A stretch of 64,000 bases of DNA from Maniola hyperantus (taxonomy: Eukaryota; Arthropoda; Insecta; Lepidoptera; Nymphalidae). The position numbers and the translations under genes were made by a program. Below, one piece after another: positions 47,301 to 58,612 of the stretch. The notes under the pieces are model-generated. The model was not told where the DNA came from. It worked only from the letters and a program-made list of their open reading frames with translations, and did no database searches. The stretch is from contig NC_048545.1 of the NCBI RefSeq assembly GCF_902806685.2, positions 12,832,926 through 12,896,925 on the forward strand, in the 5' to 3' direction. Within the stretch, counting starts at the first letter, position 1. Each line of letters starts with the position of its first letter.

Positions 47301-50300
47301 GCATGCCCGTTAGCCCTGGTGGACCAGGTAGACCTGAGGCTCCTTGTGGGCCAGGTTGACCACGCTCTCCTGTTGATCCCGGTGCTCCTGATTCACCAGG
47401 AATACCCGGCACACCAGGTTCACCCCTTTCCGCCGGTTCACCCGGTGGCCCAGTGGGCCCAACTGGTCCTTGTGGTCCTTGTTCACCCTGACGACCTGGA
47501 ATAATTTAACGAGAATAATATTATTAATACAACGTTTATACTTGCTGCTGTATCTTACAATATAGTGCTGCATTTAAATTAGTAGACTATGTAAAAAAGG
47601 GATGCACATGCCAAGTGCTACAAATGACTGCACGATTGCCGTAACTTTATTGTAGATGTTTAATTAAGAAAATAAAATACCGGTTGGTCCTTCGGGTCCT
47701 TGTGGTCCAGCTGAACCTCTTTCCCCCTTCTCTCCAGCTAAACCAGTCAAACCACGTGGACCAGGCATTCCCATAGCCCCCATCGGGCCCGGATGACCTT
47801 TGCTGCCCCGTGGACCTTCTTGACCCTATAACAAAATAATTTTACAAACATTATAATATATATTTCAATATTGTAATAAATATACCGGTACAACATTTCT
47901 GACCACTAACTATGTAACAGTATAACATACATGTACCTTGTATTTGTAACATTATTTATATTATATTATTGTATATTAAGATTTAAGATTTAAATAAATA
48001 AATTGATTGATTGATTATTATCATTCACTTTTCACACACTTTTTCAGTATGGAAAATTATTTAGAGCTTTTTAAATCAATGTATTTAAAAAGCTCTAATT
48101 AATCTAATAAATTATTAATAAATTTTATTTTATTCAAAATAATGTAAATGGTAATGTTTACCAATGTTTTTGCGGTTTGCCTTACATAAAATGTAACATT
48201 TCAACATTTTTTATATCAGTGAACATCAATTTTAAATCAATTAATATTTAACTACGCTATTCCAATGGCTTTTGCTGCAATGATTTCTTTTTACTTACGT
48301 ACAATAGTTCATTTACGTAGTTAAATATTGTAAAATCAATTGATGAAATATTGTGAAATAAAAAGTTCAGGTGATGCCAGTTCACATTTGAACCTGCAAC
48401 TCCTGAGTATCCACGTATTCAAACTACAGGTCATTAATTTAAATAACATACCGGTGGGCCATCAAGACCCTGGGCACCAGTTTCACCCTTTTCTCCTGGT
48501 GTTCCTGGTTGCCCTGCGATGCCTCTTTCTCCAGGAAAACCTCGTTCACCCCTTGGCCCTACTTGGCCAGGTGGACCAGCCGGTCCAGATATTCCTGGTT
48601 CTCCATCTTTCCCAGATGAGCCAGGTAAACCTGCACTTCCAGGCATTCCCTTAAAAGTGAATTAAATTATTAAGATACCTAGGTATTTTATGCAAATTCC
48701 TAGTTGCAAGTATTAGTAGGAGTTTCCGGAAATATTTTCGCACATTATTAGTTCCTTGATTGATTTTTAAAAAATAAATTCTACTTAATAAAGTAATTAG
48801 AATGAAAAAGGGGTAGCACAGAAAATACTTACAGGGAATCCAGTTGGCCCCGAGGGACCGGTTGGACCTCTTTCACCAGTAGGACCAACAGGACCTTGTG
48901 GACCTTGGATGCCAGGGCTACCGTCTCGACCAGCATCGCCTTTTGGGCCTGATGGCCCAGGTTGGCCGATTTCACCATCCTTACCAGGTTCACCCTTAAA
49001 AAAGAGGAAATGACGCAGTAGATTATTTTATAGTATTTAAAGCATTACATATCAGGCTGTTTGTTGAGTAAATCATTATTTTACCTGTAATCCTCTATCT
49101 CCTGGGCTGCCTATCAATCCTGGTGGTCCCTGTACTCCCTGCGATCCTTGTTCACCAGGCCTGCCATCAGCACCAGGTATACCTCTCTCACCAGGAGATC
49201 CTGACTTGCCTACAATACCTGGTCTTCCAATTATTCCTCTGATTCCTGGCAATCCCTGAGGACCAGGCCTGCCTGCATCACCAGTACTTCCTTTGGATCC
49301 AGGAAGCCCAGCACTACCCCTTTCACCAGATTGGCCCTTAGGGCCTAAAGGACCGTCTGCACCAGGTAAGCCTCTTAATCCTTGTAAGCCCCTTTCACCT
49401 TGAGGTCCTACATTACCGGCTGGTCCTCTTAAACCTCTCTTTCCTCGCTTGCCTTCTGGTCCAACAGTACCCGGCAATCCTCGCGGTCCTGAAGCTCCTG
49501 TCTCTCCTCGCATTCCAGTTTCCCCCTTAATTCCTCTTTCACCTGGTTGCCCCTAAAGTGAAAAAAATAATTGATAATTTTTTAAACAAGTTTACCAATA
49601 TTTAAAGAGAAGTATATGTAAAACTTATTTGATACAATTTAACTGACCGGCATGCCCTTCGCTCCAGGTAATCCTGCGTCACCAGCTACACCAGGCATTC
49701 CTCTAGGTCCCGGAAAACCTTGAGGACCTGATGCGCCAGCTTGACCCCGCACGCCCTTTTCACCTGGTATACCATCTCTTCCAGCTAAGCCTGTTGGTCC
49801 AACTTCTCCAGGCTGACCAGGTCGTCCAGCTTCACCCCTCGGACCTTGCATACCTTGGCTACCTTTGGGGCCTACTATACCTTGTTCACCCTTAAGACCT
49901 GGTGAACCGGGGAAACCTGGAGAGCCAGGCTTTCCAACGTTACCCTGAAAGAAAGAAATTGTTTTAGTAATACTGAGCACTAGACAGAAAAATCGATACT
50001 AAATATCGATATTAATATTGAAAATTATTTATTCACCATAACTCCTGGAGGCCCTGGTGTGCCATCAACTCCTCGCATGCCAGGAGGACCAGATGGGCCT
50101 TCGCGTCCCCTTTCACCTCGCGATCCAACGGGACCCTGAAATAAAATTTTATATTCTATAGAGAGAATATGTTGGCGAAGATTCAGAAAAAAATGTGATA
50201 GGTAAGTACGTACCACTGGCCCCGGTGGTCCTATTTGCCCAGGCAATCCAGATGGTCCCTTCTCGCCAGGAAGCCCCTGTTCACCTTTAGCGCCGTTTTT

Positions 50301-53300
50301 GCCGTCAAATCCGCGGTGACCTTTCAACCCTTGGAGACCTGGTATCCCTGGACTACCCCGTGGACCAACTTGCCCCGCCGCTCCTGGCGGACCAGGTTCA
50401 CCATCTTCACCCGATGAACCCTAAAATGAAATATTTTATAAATTATAATTTAACGCATATAAACATCTACTTAATAATGGTAACCGAAAGACAGATCAAA
50501 TGTTCAAAAGAATTTTTCAGAATATGATAGCTTTTTTTATTTGTTGCCCAGCTAGCCCTTGACTGCAGTCTGACTTGATGCTAAGTACCGAAGCATGGAA
50601 AGCGATGGAAAGGTTAACTTGGAGTATGGACTATTATGTGGTATGGATTCGAAAAAAAATCAGTTATTACTTACATCTTTTCCGGGAAGTCCTTGGGGTC
50701 CTCGTTCTCCAGGAGAACCTGAAGGTCCAGGAAGTCCTGGCTCACCAGGCTCTCCTCTTGGACCTTGGAAGCCTTGTGGACCAGGCGGGCCTTGAGGACC
50801 TATGAAGATACAGCTTTTAATTAAAAACTGTGCTATTGATTAAGGCGCTATGTACACCCGCAGAAGGAGTGGAACTGAGGCGCAGCGTCTGTCTTGATAA
50901 CAATTATTCATACTATAGTTGGGCCATTACGAACGTGCGAACTATAATTATTTTAAATAAATTATTTTTATCTGACCTCTCACTCGCACTTTCCATAAGG
51001 CCTGACCTTATGGAACTAGAACCTGTAGCTCTGGTGTTGTGTGTAACTGTTAGAAAAAGGATTTGTCGATAGTCGATAACAGGTTATAAAGAGTGAGGGG
51101 AACAATACATAATTAGCTACCAGCTACCTGCGTCCGAACAGTACCTATCCATTTTAATCGAAAACGACTTCTGCGGCATTCTCATGATCGTAATGATTTA
51201 TGATCGATCCAGTTCGAACGTTCATAAGGACCCAAGTATAAGCTTTATATTCTTTGGCACAATGGCGTTTATGGATTTCCTCCGGGACTTGTTTTAGTAT
51301 ACAACTTAAGTCGTATGTCGAAGGCCATAAAGCTCAATTTAAGTTGTTTTAAAAAAGACTCGGCAGTGACAATTTTAATAGATTGGAAATGCAACCTTCC
51401 AAATCCTTTTATCCTGTTTGGCACCTAATAATTCAAAACAAAAGTAGCATTAACAAAGTCTCTGATACCGTGTCAGAGGATTATATTTTGATAATAAAAA
51501 TGTTCCAAAGAGATCAAAAATATGTAATATGAATAAAATATAAAAGGAAAAGGTGACTGACTGACTGACTGACTGACTGACTGACTGACTGACTGACTGA
51601 CTGACTGACTGACTGACTGACTGATCTATCAACGCACAGCTCAAACTACTGGACGGATCGGGCTGAAATTTGGCATGCAGATAGCTATTATGACGTAGAT
51701 ATCCGCTAAGAAAGGATTTTTGAAAATTTTGAAAATTAGTTTATTTTTGAAAATTATTTTTGAAAAAAGTTTATTTATGTAGTCCACGCGGACGAAGTCG
51801 CGAGCATAAGCTAGTATGTAATAAAAAGGTTTTACCTGGTATTCCTCTGATTCCTGGAGAACCAACAGACGCTTGCATGTAGTGATAAGGATCGAACACG
51901 GGACCTTTATCGCCACCCGCCGCTGCCGCTAACTGAGCCAAATACGCATTCACCTGTAAATATTAAGATTATATTTTTATACCGTGCAGAATGGTCTATC
52001 TATAGGTACCTACTTAAGTTACAGATAAGAAATTACTTACGCGGGTTTAAGTTACACGAATAGTAAAATAATATTAAGTATCTACTTATACCTACAGTAC
52101 GCGTAACATGAGCTAATCTATATAGAGCTTACATAATTTTTCTTTTCTTTTTAGTACTGTCGAGCTCGTAGTTTTAAGCTTACCTAGTTTTAATTTTTTT
52201 AATTTGTAACATTTGGTTTGTATGTTTTTTGTATTTTCTTGTTTTGTGAGCTGAATAAACTTTTATTTATTTATTTATTTATTTATTTATAAAGTAACTT
52301 GTGCAATAATTAATGATCACACACGTGGTAATGTACTTACTACTTACTTATATTTAATGACCCATTAAAAAAAGTTCATTCGTTCTTTAACCTTGGAAAT
52401 AAATATAAACGTAACCTATTAAAATTTAAAAATTACCTTACTTAGATACTAAAGTAAATTCAAGCGGGTAAGGTTCGAAACGGTTGAATTAATTAAATAA
52501 AGGATACTTGTCTTCCAAACGTTGCCTTTCTAACGTTTATTTCGCTAGAATTCTACAATTGAAACCTGAAGCGAAGCTGACGGTTAAAACCACCGGACAA
52601 AATCCGAAAAGTTTTTACACCAGCAAAGCATAACTTACATCTGGCATAGCTCCTATAGACCCAGGTACACCAGGCGCACCGGGTACTCCGTTGACCCCAG
52701 GCATGCCAGGCGGGCCGGGCGGGCCGTCTGTGCCCTGATCACCAGTCACCCCTCTCACGGGAGGTGGTAATGGGGTAGCTGGACTGGGCCATGGTGAAGA
52801 GATCGACACAGGTCGAGACGTTGCTGGTGCTGGGGAAATAGGTATGTATAAGATAAAAACAAAATGTGACATACAGATGAACAGACAGGCGGACTTTTTG
52901 TATTACTACCCTACCCTAATTACTATTTTATAGTTTTAGATATATAAGTATAGTCTGCACAAAATAAACCATTATAACTCTGTGTCAACTGTCGCGTCAA
53001 AAATGGGTGCGGTTTACCTTTAAAATAAGGACTAAAATCGTACTTTTGACATGACCTTTGACACATGGCGTGAGAACTCATTTTATACGGACTATATACC
53101 TAATTAAAATCTTTACCCATTTATATAGGTATACCGGAAATAATAGGAAAAAATGATAGGTACCTGTTCTAAGTTGGCAATTACTCTTCAACACCACACC
53201 ACTTGGCCGATTTTGGGATCTGATTTCATAATATGTCTACTCTGGCTCCGCAAACTATTTAATTTTTCTACTTTCTTTATTTAGCTACCTTTTGTATTTC

Positions 53301-55069
53301 TAGTAGGTACATGACCTAGTACTTCTAAGAAACTCTATTTTAATACAAAACATTGTCTAGACTAGTGCAAAGGGACATCATTACATTCATACTATTAATT
53401 TTAGTAAATGATGAAGAAATTGTAGCAAGCTTGATAGCTTGCTACAATTCTTCAAGGTGCAGACTGGTGAACAATGGGCGAACTTTTGATCATTTGTGTG
53501 AAGAAAATAATGTTTATCTTACATGATAAGCAGGAAGGCAGCACGGAGCAGTTGACGCGGCTGCTGAAGCACTGACAAAGGGTGCAGTTGTCCCTCTTCC
53601 ACGTCTCCCCGTCTGAGAACGAGCGGCCCATATCCAAACATCTGCTCGGCGGTCCTGTATTGAAGATATTAATATTTATTCATAGAAACTAATGGCATGA
53701 GATTCGGTATTATACATGTATACCTACATAGTATACCCTCATCTGTTATTTGATCGAAATAACATTATGCTAGCAGCTAGATAATGAACCTATAGATTGA
53801 TACATCGCGAATAGGTTGCCTAGCTAGTGCCGATGATGTTGAACAAAAAAAAAATGTTTCCGATCAATTTCCTTGATTAGTTATTTATGGAAGTCTATCA
53901 TCAGCTGATAGAATATACCCCAAGGAGTTGAAAAAATAAAGGTTAAAACACGACTGTATTACGGAACCCTCGTTGCCCGAGTATGACTCGCACTTGGCCG
54001 GTTTTTCTTTAGTCGAATCAATCGGTCACCGTGTAGAGTGGATAATAATAGCCTACTTTCCCCTCTTCGCAACTCTGGGGTTGCCAGCTATTAACAGATA
54101 AGTAAGCGTTACATCTGTTTTTAATAGACTTTTATATCAAATGAAAAATTATTTTTTTACCAATCTAACCGTATTAGGTTGAAACGTAGGCTTATCAGAA
54201 AAGCAGAAACAGAAAAATTTACATCTTAAATCTAGGCAACCATAGATGTTTTTTTTTAAATTAAGTATGTCGCCTACCTAATTGTAAAAATACTTACTGA
54301 CTGTAGAACCTCTGAAATCCCGCTCCGCAAGTATAGCTGCAAATTGCAAAAAGAATAAAATGTTACTGCCATGTTATATTATAAAATACAAGGTAAGTAA
54401 TTTTTTGCAAGTAATTTAGAGAATCTGGAAAACATTTCAAATGTCCAATAACATGAATTTAAGAATTTAGTAAATGATACACAAGAAATAGGTATAAGTA
54501 GGTATCAACAAGTTATACCGGTCCCGTGCTTTTGTGGCAATATCGGTCGTAGAACTCGAAGACCAAACAAGCGTATATAACATTTGATTGCTTCAATAAT
54601 GCAAACTCTAGAAAATAATTTTAATCAAACAACAGCAACAACAAAAGCACTCATGAAAATTGCTGAAGAAAAGTGTTTTGAATTTCGTTTACACGGCAGC
54701 TCTTTATTATTTGTTGAGATGATCGTAGCTATCCTCGTTGACTTCGTTGAATATAGTAACTAGTCACGGCCGTAGCCTCCCACTCTAGACCACGGGGACA
54801 ATTTAGAAATTAAAAATTTCCGAAATGCCCCTGCCGAGAATCGAACCCGGGACCTCCCATTTACAAGACCACCATCCCCAAGTCGTCAAAAAAGTCGTTT
54901 CTTAAAAAAGTTTCTCACCATTTTCGTCTTCACCGAAAGGGTTGTAGTCATCGTAGTTGATGAGATCAGGTTCCTGCGCCTGAGGAAGCTCCTCCCGCAC
55001 GTCCACGAGGTCCTTGCAGACTGCCGGCAGAACCAACAGCGCCAGACAAGCGACTCGTGCTTGCCACAT
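41751..55069 (-). CDS. Fibrillar procollagen alpha chain (VWC N-propeptide, COLFI C-propeptide), 23 coding exons
   Basis: Coding exons in transcript order are 55069-54919, 54336-54298, 53654-53523, 52829-52639, 51953-51836, 50799-50675, 50420-50214, 50135-50037, 49944-49648, 49552-49085, 48994-48833, 48649-48452, 47825-47681, 47495-47235, 46858-46725, 46527-46258, 45770-45555, 45309-45021, 44837-44652, 44325-44104, 43552-43383, 42694-42473 and 41897-41751. All join in frame at GT-AG sites and give 4449 nt, or 1482 residues. Residues 1-18 are a signal peptide (MWQARVACLALLVLPAVC), followed by an acidic linker, a VWC domain (about 68-106), a minor helix of 12 triplets (about 133-168), a linker, the major helix (202-1212, 337 triplets) and a C-propeptide ending in LACFK. 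The major-helix length matches the 337-338 triplets known for animal fibrillar collagens, so the product should be a secreted, trimeric extracellular-matrix collagen. The VWC plus minor-helix N-propeptide resembles vertebrate types I-III. Oddities are Ala for Gly at about residue 799 and the missing interchain Cys. Identification is firm; individual exon ends are slightly less so. Confidence 0.93.
42838..43010. repeat. Dispersed repeat, also at 24778-24920
   Basis: Both copies share TTAAAGAATATTAG, TTCCCTCCAACT or TCCCCTCCAACT, AGCGTAA and TAGTGCT. This copy ends with TTTGAACCTCCGACCTTTC, which reads as a B box on the minus strand, so it may be a third SINE-like family. Confidence 0.55.
44652..51953 (-). 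CDS. Procollagen region: linker and major triple helix (exons 5-19)
   Basis: Exon 5 opens with an Ala-rich linker (AYLAQLAAAAGG, then FDPYHYMQAS) and enters the helix at Gly-Ser-Pro. My triplet counts per exon, 5 to 19, are 3, 14, 23, 11, 33, 52, 18, 22, 16, 29, 15, 30, 24, 32 and 15, totalling 337. Every triplet starts with Gly except one in exon 14 (Ala-Glu-Arg). Many vertebrate fibrillar helix exons are 54 bp or simple multiples. Here only 162, 198, 216, 270 and 297 nt remain close to that grid, and exon 10 is a 468-nt fusion, so ancestral introns have been lost. Most exons begin with a complete Gly codon; several instead split it after its first base. Confidence 0.92.
48236..48345. repeat. 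Inverted repeat in a procollagen intron
   Basis: TCAATTAATATTTAACTACG is mirrored by CGTAGTTAAATATTGTAAAA and TCAATTGA. A separate hairpin (TTAGAGCTTTTTAAAT and its complement) is at about 48059-48099. Confidence 0.6.
51538..51815 (+). mobile_element. Helitron-like element with expanded (GACT)n microsatellite
   Basis: The same subfamily as 38925-39136, but the GACT tract near its 5' end has grown to about 70 bases (51553-51623). It ends GACGAAGTCGCGAGCATAAG then CTAGT, 21 bases before the end of procollagen exon 5, on the intron side. Confidence 0.8.
52261..52291. repeat. (ATTT)n microsatellite
   Basis: A run of about eight TTTA units follows GAGCTGAATAAAC, as at the 3' end of a non-LTR element. 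It is in a procollagen intron. Confidence 0.75.
52981..53066. mobile_element. Short hairpin element, copy B
   Basis: TGTGTCAACTGTCGCGTCAA is mirrored by TTGACATGACCTTTGACACA, with GCGGTTTACC and AAGGACTAAA inside. It lies in the procollagen intron between exons 3 and 4. Confidence 0.65.
53413..53453. repeat. Short hairpin, about 18-bp stem with 4-base loop
   Basis: ATTGTAGCAAGCT and AGCTTGCTACAAT pair around TGAT, with GAAGAA / TTCTTC extending the stem. It is in the procollagen intron just after exon 3. Confidence 0.75.
53523..53654 (-). CDS. Procollagen exon 3: VWC domain of the N-propeptide
   Basis: This exon encodes a compact VWC module. It has Cys-Leu-Asp-Met-Gly, then an aromatic Phe-Ser-Asp-Gly-Glu-Thr-Trp stretch, then Asn-Cys-Thr-Leu-Cys-Gln-Cys and a closing Val-Asn-Cys...Ser-Cys-Leu-Ser-Cys. 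Both flanking introns are phase 1, so the exon is symmetric, as is usual for mobile extracellular modules. In vertebrate fibrillar procollagens, VWC domains of the N-propeptide bind BMP/TGF-beta ligands (known for type IIA); whether this one does is unknown. Confidence 0.9.
53955..54008. mobile_element. Fragment of the GGGTTCCGT / GGCCAAGTGCG family
   Basis: TATTACGGAACCCTCGTTGC and ACTCGCACTTGGCCGGTTT are the end of the element on the opposite strand. It is in the procollagen intron between exons 2 and 3. Confidence 0.6.
54755..54890 (-). mobile_element. Second type of tRNA-headed SINE
   Basis: On the minus strand, GGAGGTCCCGGGTTCGATTC is a clear B box, followed by GGCAGGGGCATTTCGG and a body ending GGGAGGCTACGGCCGTGAC. 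It is unrelated to the other SINE family. It lies about 30 bases beyond the donor of the first procollagen coding exon. Confidence 0.6.
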
Positions 55070-55927
55070 CTTATCTGAAATACAGTAATCATACTGTATT
55101 TCTTCGTAATCTTACTATGTAATAAAAGTTTGTCTATTTTTGAAATTTGGAATAGAATCATACTCTCTCATACTCATATCCTAATCAATACATAGACTTT
55201 CATGCCTTAAAATCAAAGTTTGCGTGTTTATAGAAACCTAGATCGAGGTACTTAGCGAATTTCAAACTAAGTAGGTACTTAGGTAAAAATTTCAAGCTTC
55301 TAAATCTAGATCCAGCCTTTTGCAAGTAAAATTTTTACAATCCTCTAGTCTCTAGTGAATCTAATACACAAGTAGATACCTACTGTTTCGGAATGCCCTT
55401 CCGACCAAAAAAAAAACAGTAAGAAACTCAATCGTGGCTCTGCCAAAAATGAAACGAAAATGAAGCAAAATTGATCTAAAATCTGAACAATTAAATCTTC
55501 ACACATTTGAATAGCTCACCAAATTAGGTCGTCACAGAGAAATCGTATCACCCAATTCCAGAGTGCTAAAACAGACCCGTCCATTTCTCATTCTATGAAT
55601 GTAACCCACTAACCTTTATAGAGTCTCTCCAACGGACATATGTCTGAATAAAGATGACAGAATCAATTGGCGCCTCCAGTAATTAATTTTAGCAACAGAT
55701 AGGTCGTTATGTTTATGACCACTTGCGCCTATGTTCCTATGTATTTCTCACCTACTTCTCCATTGAGATTTGGGCAGTCGTTGACCTTTGAATTCAACGA
55801 TCTCTATGTACATGTTTGAATTGATTTATTAGAATTTATTGTTCGGAATGTATCTGTAATCAATTGTTTATGTATACTTGATTCAGAGAAATTTTCATAG
55901 CTTTTCATTGCCCTTTTTTATATCATT

Positions 55928-56248
55928 CATCATCATCATCATCATTATCATGATCAACCCATCGCTGACTCACTTCAGAGCACGGGTCTCCTCTCTCTCT
56001 GAGTGAGAAGGGTGTTGGACGTCACGCTGGCCAAGTGCGGATTAGCACACACCTTTGAGAACATTCTGAAGAACTCACAGGCATAGAGGTTTCCTCAAGA
56101 TGTTTTCCTTCACCGTTAAAGCAAGTTATTTAATTACATTTAAAACGCACATAACTCCGAAGAGTTAGAGCTGGCGCGTGCCCGGGATCGAACCCCCGAC
56201 CTCTGAATAGTTGGCGGACGTCCTAACCACTAGGCTATCACCGCTTCT
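55928..56248 (-). mobile_element. tRNA-derived SINE, near full length
   Basis: CATCATCATCATCATTATCA opens the tail; the minus-strand head is AGCGGTGATAGCCTAGTGGT with a B-box-like GGTTCGATCCCGGGC. It lies within the proposed first intron of the procollagen gene. Confidence 0.85.
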
Positions 56249-56671
56249 GGTTCACCGGTTTGTCCTTAAAAGAACAATAATTTTTCATATTTCAGTACCT
56301 ACCTATATGGTGAAAAAATTGTGCAATCACATATTTTAAATAGTACGTAAGTACCTTTCCAACTTGATCTTGAACGTATTCAGATAAGATATGTATCGTA
56401 TATGTATCGATTCTGAATCGATATGTAAGATAAATGTTCTCTAATTGTATCAATTTGGCTAACTTTTCCAATTAACAAGATGGAATGTTTGATGTCGATA
56501 CTCGTCGTCAATGGTAATGTGAATTGTATTTTTCGTCCTTGAAGGGCCTGAAGCGTATAGATATTATTTTTGGACATTTGAGGAGGTAAGTATATTAATT
56601 ACTGCTGGACATTCACTTGTACGGACTTCCAACATGGGTCACTTGCAGGGACTTCAGATGTTGCGGTCTTG

Positions 56672-57260
56672 GGGTGCCAGCCAGGTAACCTCCCAGTGTG
56701 CCTGGGTGCTGCTGCTCCCTCTTGGATGCATTTGGCATCCGAGGGGAAGAGCAGTATTCGGGCCGGTGCACCCCGGTAACATGGCTAATAATCTCTCTTC
56801 GGGGATATTGTTAGCCATGGCTAATGGCCTGGCGGGGGGAGGTTTATCCGCGTGTCCCTCTGACTAGCAGAGGGCACAGTGGACGAGGCAGAGGATGGGA
56901 CGCGGGTGACGTGCGCGGAGTCTGCAGTTGTCGCCCGCTGGGTCCCCGGATCGGGAGGCGCACGCACTTCGTCGGTGCGCCTCGGACGTGCGGTGTGGGG
57001 ACCTCGTGAGCGGGGTCCCCGGTGGAGGGTCCGCCTCGCCGGATGTCGCTGACTGGATCGCGGTGGTTTGCTTCGGTGTTCCCGTGACCCAGTCACCAGG
57101 CGACGCGCAGGAGCGCCGCTGGGTTTTAGTGGGTATTCCGGTCGCCTCTCGGCCGGCGAGTCCCACATACCTTCCCTCCAGTTGGTTGGTTGGCTGGTTA
57201 GCTGGCTGGCTTCCAGGAGAGGAGGATGCGTAAACGCATTTCCCAGCGTTAAAAAAAGAC
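56672..57260 (+). mobile_element. 3' end of an R1-clade LINE nested in an RTE-like LINE fragment
   Basis: This GC-rich block resembles the 3' UTR of the R1-like copy at 35.4-36.2 kb: both share GTGCGCCTC(A/G)GAC, GTGTGGGGAC or a near variant, ACCAGGCGA and GGGTTTTAGT. It ends in a short A run. A 12-bp duplication, GTTGCGGTCTTG, occurs at 56660-56671 and 57261-57272. The sequence outside the duplication continues an RTE-like 3' fragment, so the insertion is nested. No coding frame of ORF2 remains. Confidence 0.75.
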
Positions 57261-57350
57261 GTTGCGGTCTTGCGCCACCTGAACCCAACGGCTTCCTACG
57301 ACTCGTTTGATGTCGTCTGTCCACCTTGTGGTCCATCCGTATACATCTAG
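57261..57350 (-). mobile_element. RTE-like LINE ORF C-terminal fragment (interrupted)
   Basis: Read on the minus strand, this part matches the tail of the RTE-like ORF at 20.2-20.4 kb (ACGACTC, TGATGTCGTC, GTCCACCT on the plus strand). The R1-clade insertion splits it from its 3' end near 56600-56660 (CTGCTGGACAT, GTACGGACTTCCA). Confidence 0.6.
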
Positions 57351-57789
57351 CATTGAAGGTCTATCAGTTGGTGACGATGACGACGACGAAGTACATTTAA
57401 CAAACGGTTCCGTGAGACTACAAGAATACTACCTAACACTTCTAAAAACAGTGATCTTTTATCATTCAAGGTCTTCAGTCTACCAGTTTACTTAGCTTAG
57501 AGCGAACTAAGTACCTACTTACCTTTTAGAATAATTAAAAGCATCTCAAATCAAACCCATTTATTATCTAGCTAACTTCAGTATGTAGCCTTATATCTTG
57601 TATGTCTCTGAACTTGTTACTAGCTACGATGATAATAATCTTGAACTTCGTTAATCAACGTTAGATAGATTAAGACCACAGTTATTTATACTAAATTGAT
57701 AGAGGACGCAATTGGGACACTGTGTTTCATTAGTCTTCGAGGAATGTGCAGGTTTGTATTAAAACCTCAATCCATCATCTTATTTGTGT

Positions 57790-57960
57790 TAACCCCTGGA
57801 TATATGGCTATCTGAGAGCGCGTCACCAAACACGGTCCTGCGTCCTTCTCATCTAGCTACTTCCTCCCACCTTAAGATCGTCAGTACAGCGGGCTAAAGG
57901 TCCCACGCTGCGCTTGACGCGGTCACCACTCCAGAACACGTCTACCCAAGCAGGAATTAT
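57790..57960 (-). mobile_element. Strongly decayed LINE 3' fragment
   Basis: GAGAGCGCGTCACCAAACAC, GGTCCTGCGTCCTTCTCATC and GGTCCCACGCTGCGC echo the RTE-like 3' ends elsewhere in the window, with many changes. Confidence 0.4.
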
Positions 57961-58062
57961 TATGAGGTATACCAATAACTAATTCTATACTTGATTCGAG
58001 ACTGAATAGTGATTCTATTTCACCATTGACCTTCTTCCTGATAGTTCCTACCTAGTCTAAAT

Positions 58063-58257
58063 ATATAAAAGGAAAAGGTGACTGACTGACTGACTGATCT
58101 ATCAACGCACGGATCGGGCTGAAATTTGGCATGCAGATAGCTATTATGACGTAGGCATCTGCTAACAAAGGATTATTGAAAATTCAACCCCAAAGGGGTG
58201 AAATAGGGGTTTGAAATTTGTTTAGTCCACGCGGACGAAGTCGCGAGCAAAAGCTAG
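58063..58257 (+). mobile_element. Helitron-like element, (GACT)n-headed subfamily
   Basis: ATATAAAAGGAAAAGGTGAC opens it and GACGAAGTCGCGAGCAAAAG then CTAGT closes it. It directly precedes a 350-base stretch before the 58.6-kb transposon. Confidence 0.75.
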
Positions 58258-58612
58258 TGTAAAATAAGATGATAATTTTTTTCGAACCTTTTGCTAGTAG
58301 TAGTAATCCATTTTAGATCAGACATAGGATCGTGATTTATGTAGAAATTAGAACTACTATTCATCACATTCGAACCGGAGTAATTTAATAAAGCTCGAAA
58401 AAAGTAGTTAGTCCAAGAATAAAAGTACGAAAGTGTTTTTAATAAGGTTTTTATTATTTCCTCGAACAAAATGAAGTGGGTGACAAAAAGTAAAGTTCGG
58501 AAAGAGATTTTATACATACTGGAAATGATTGCTCTTCTATGAAGAAAATAGATCATAACATCGCAGGGATGATTGATGAGACGTTCATATAAAAAGTGTA
58601 ACGAAATAGGAA

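Noticed and set aside
51553..51623. Regular direct repeats that might suggest a CRISPR array
   Set aside because: The unit is a 4-base microsatellite without spacers, in a eukaryotic Helitron-like element.
56821..57336. 171-codon minus-strand open frame
   Set aside because: It is antisense to the GC-rich R1-clade LINE 3' region; high GC removes stops. The plus-strand frames there are also untranslated LINE sequence.
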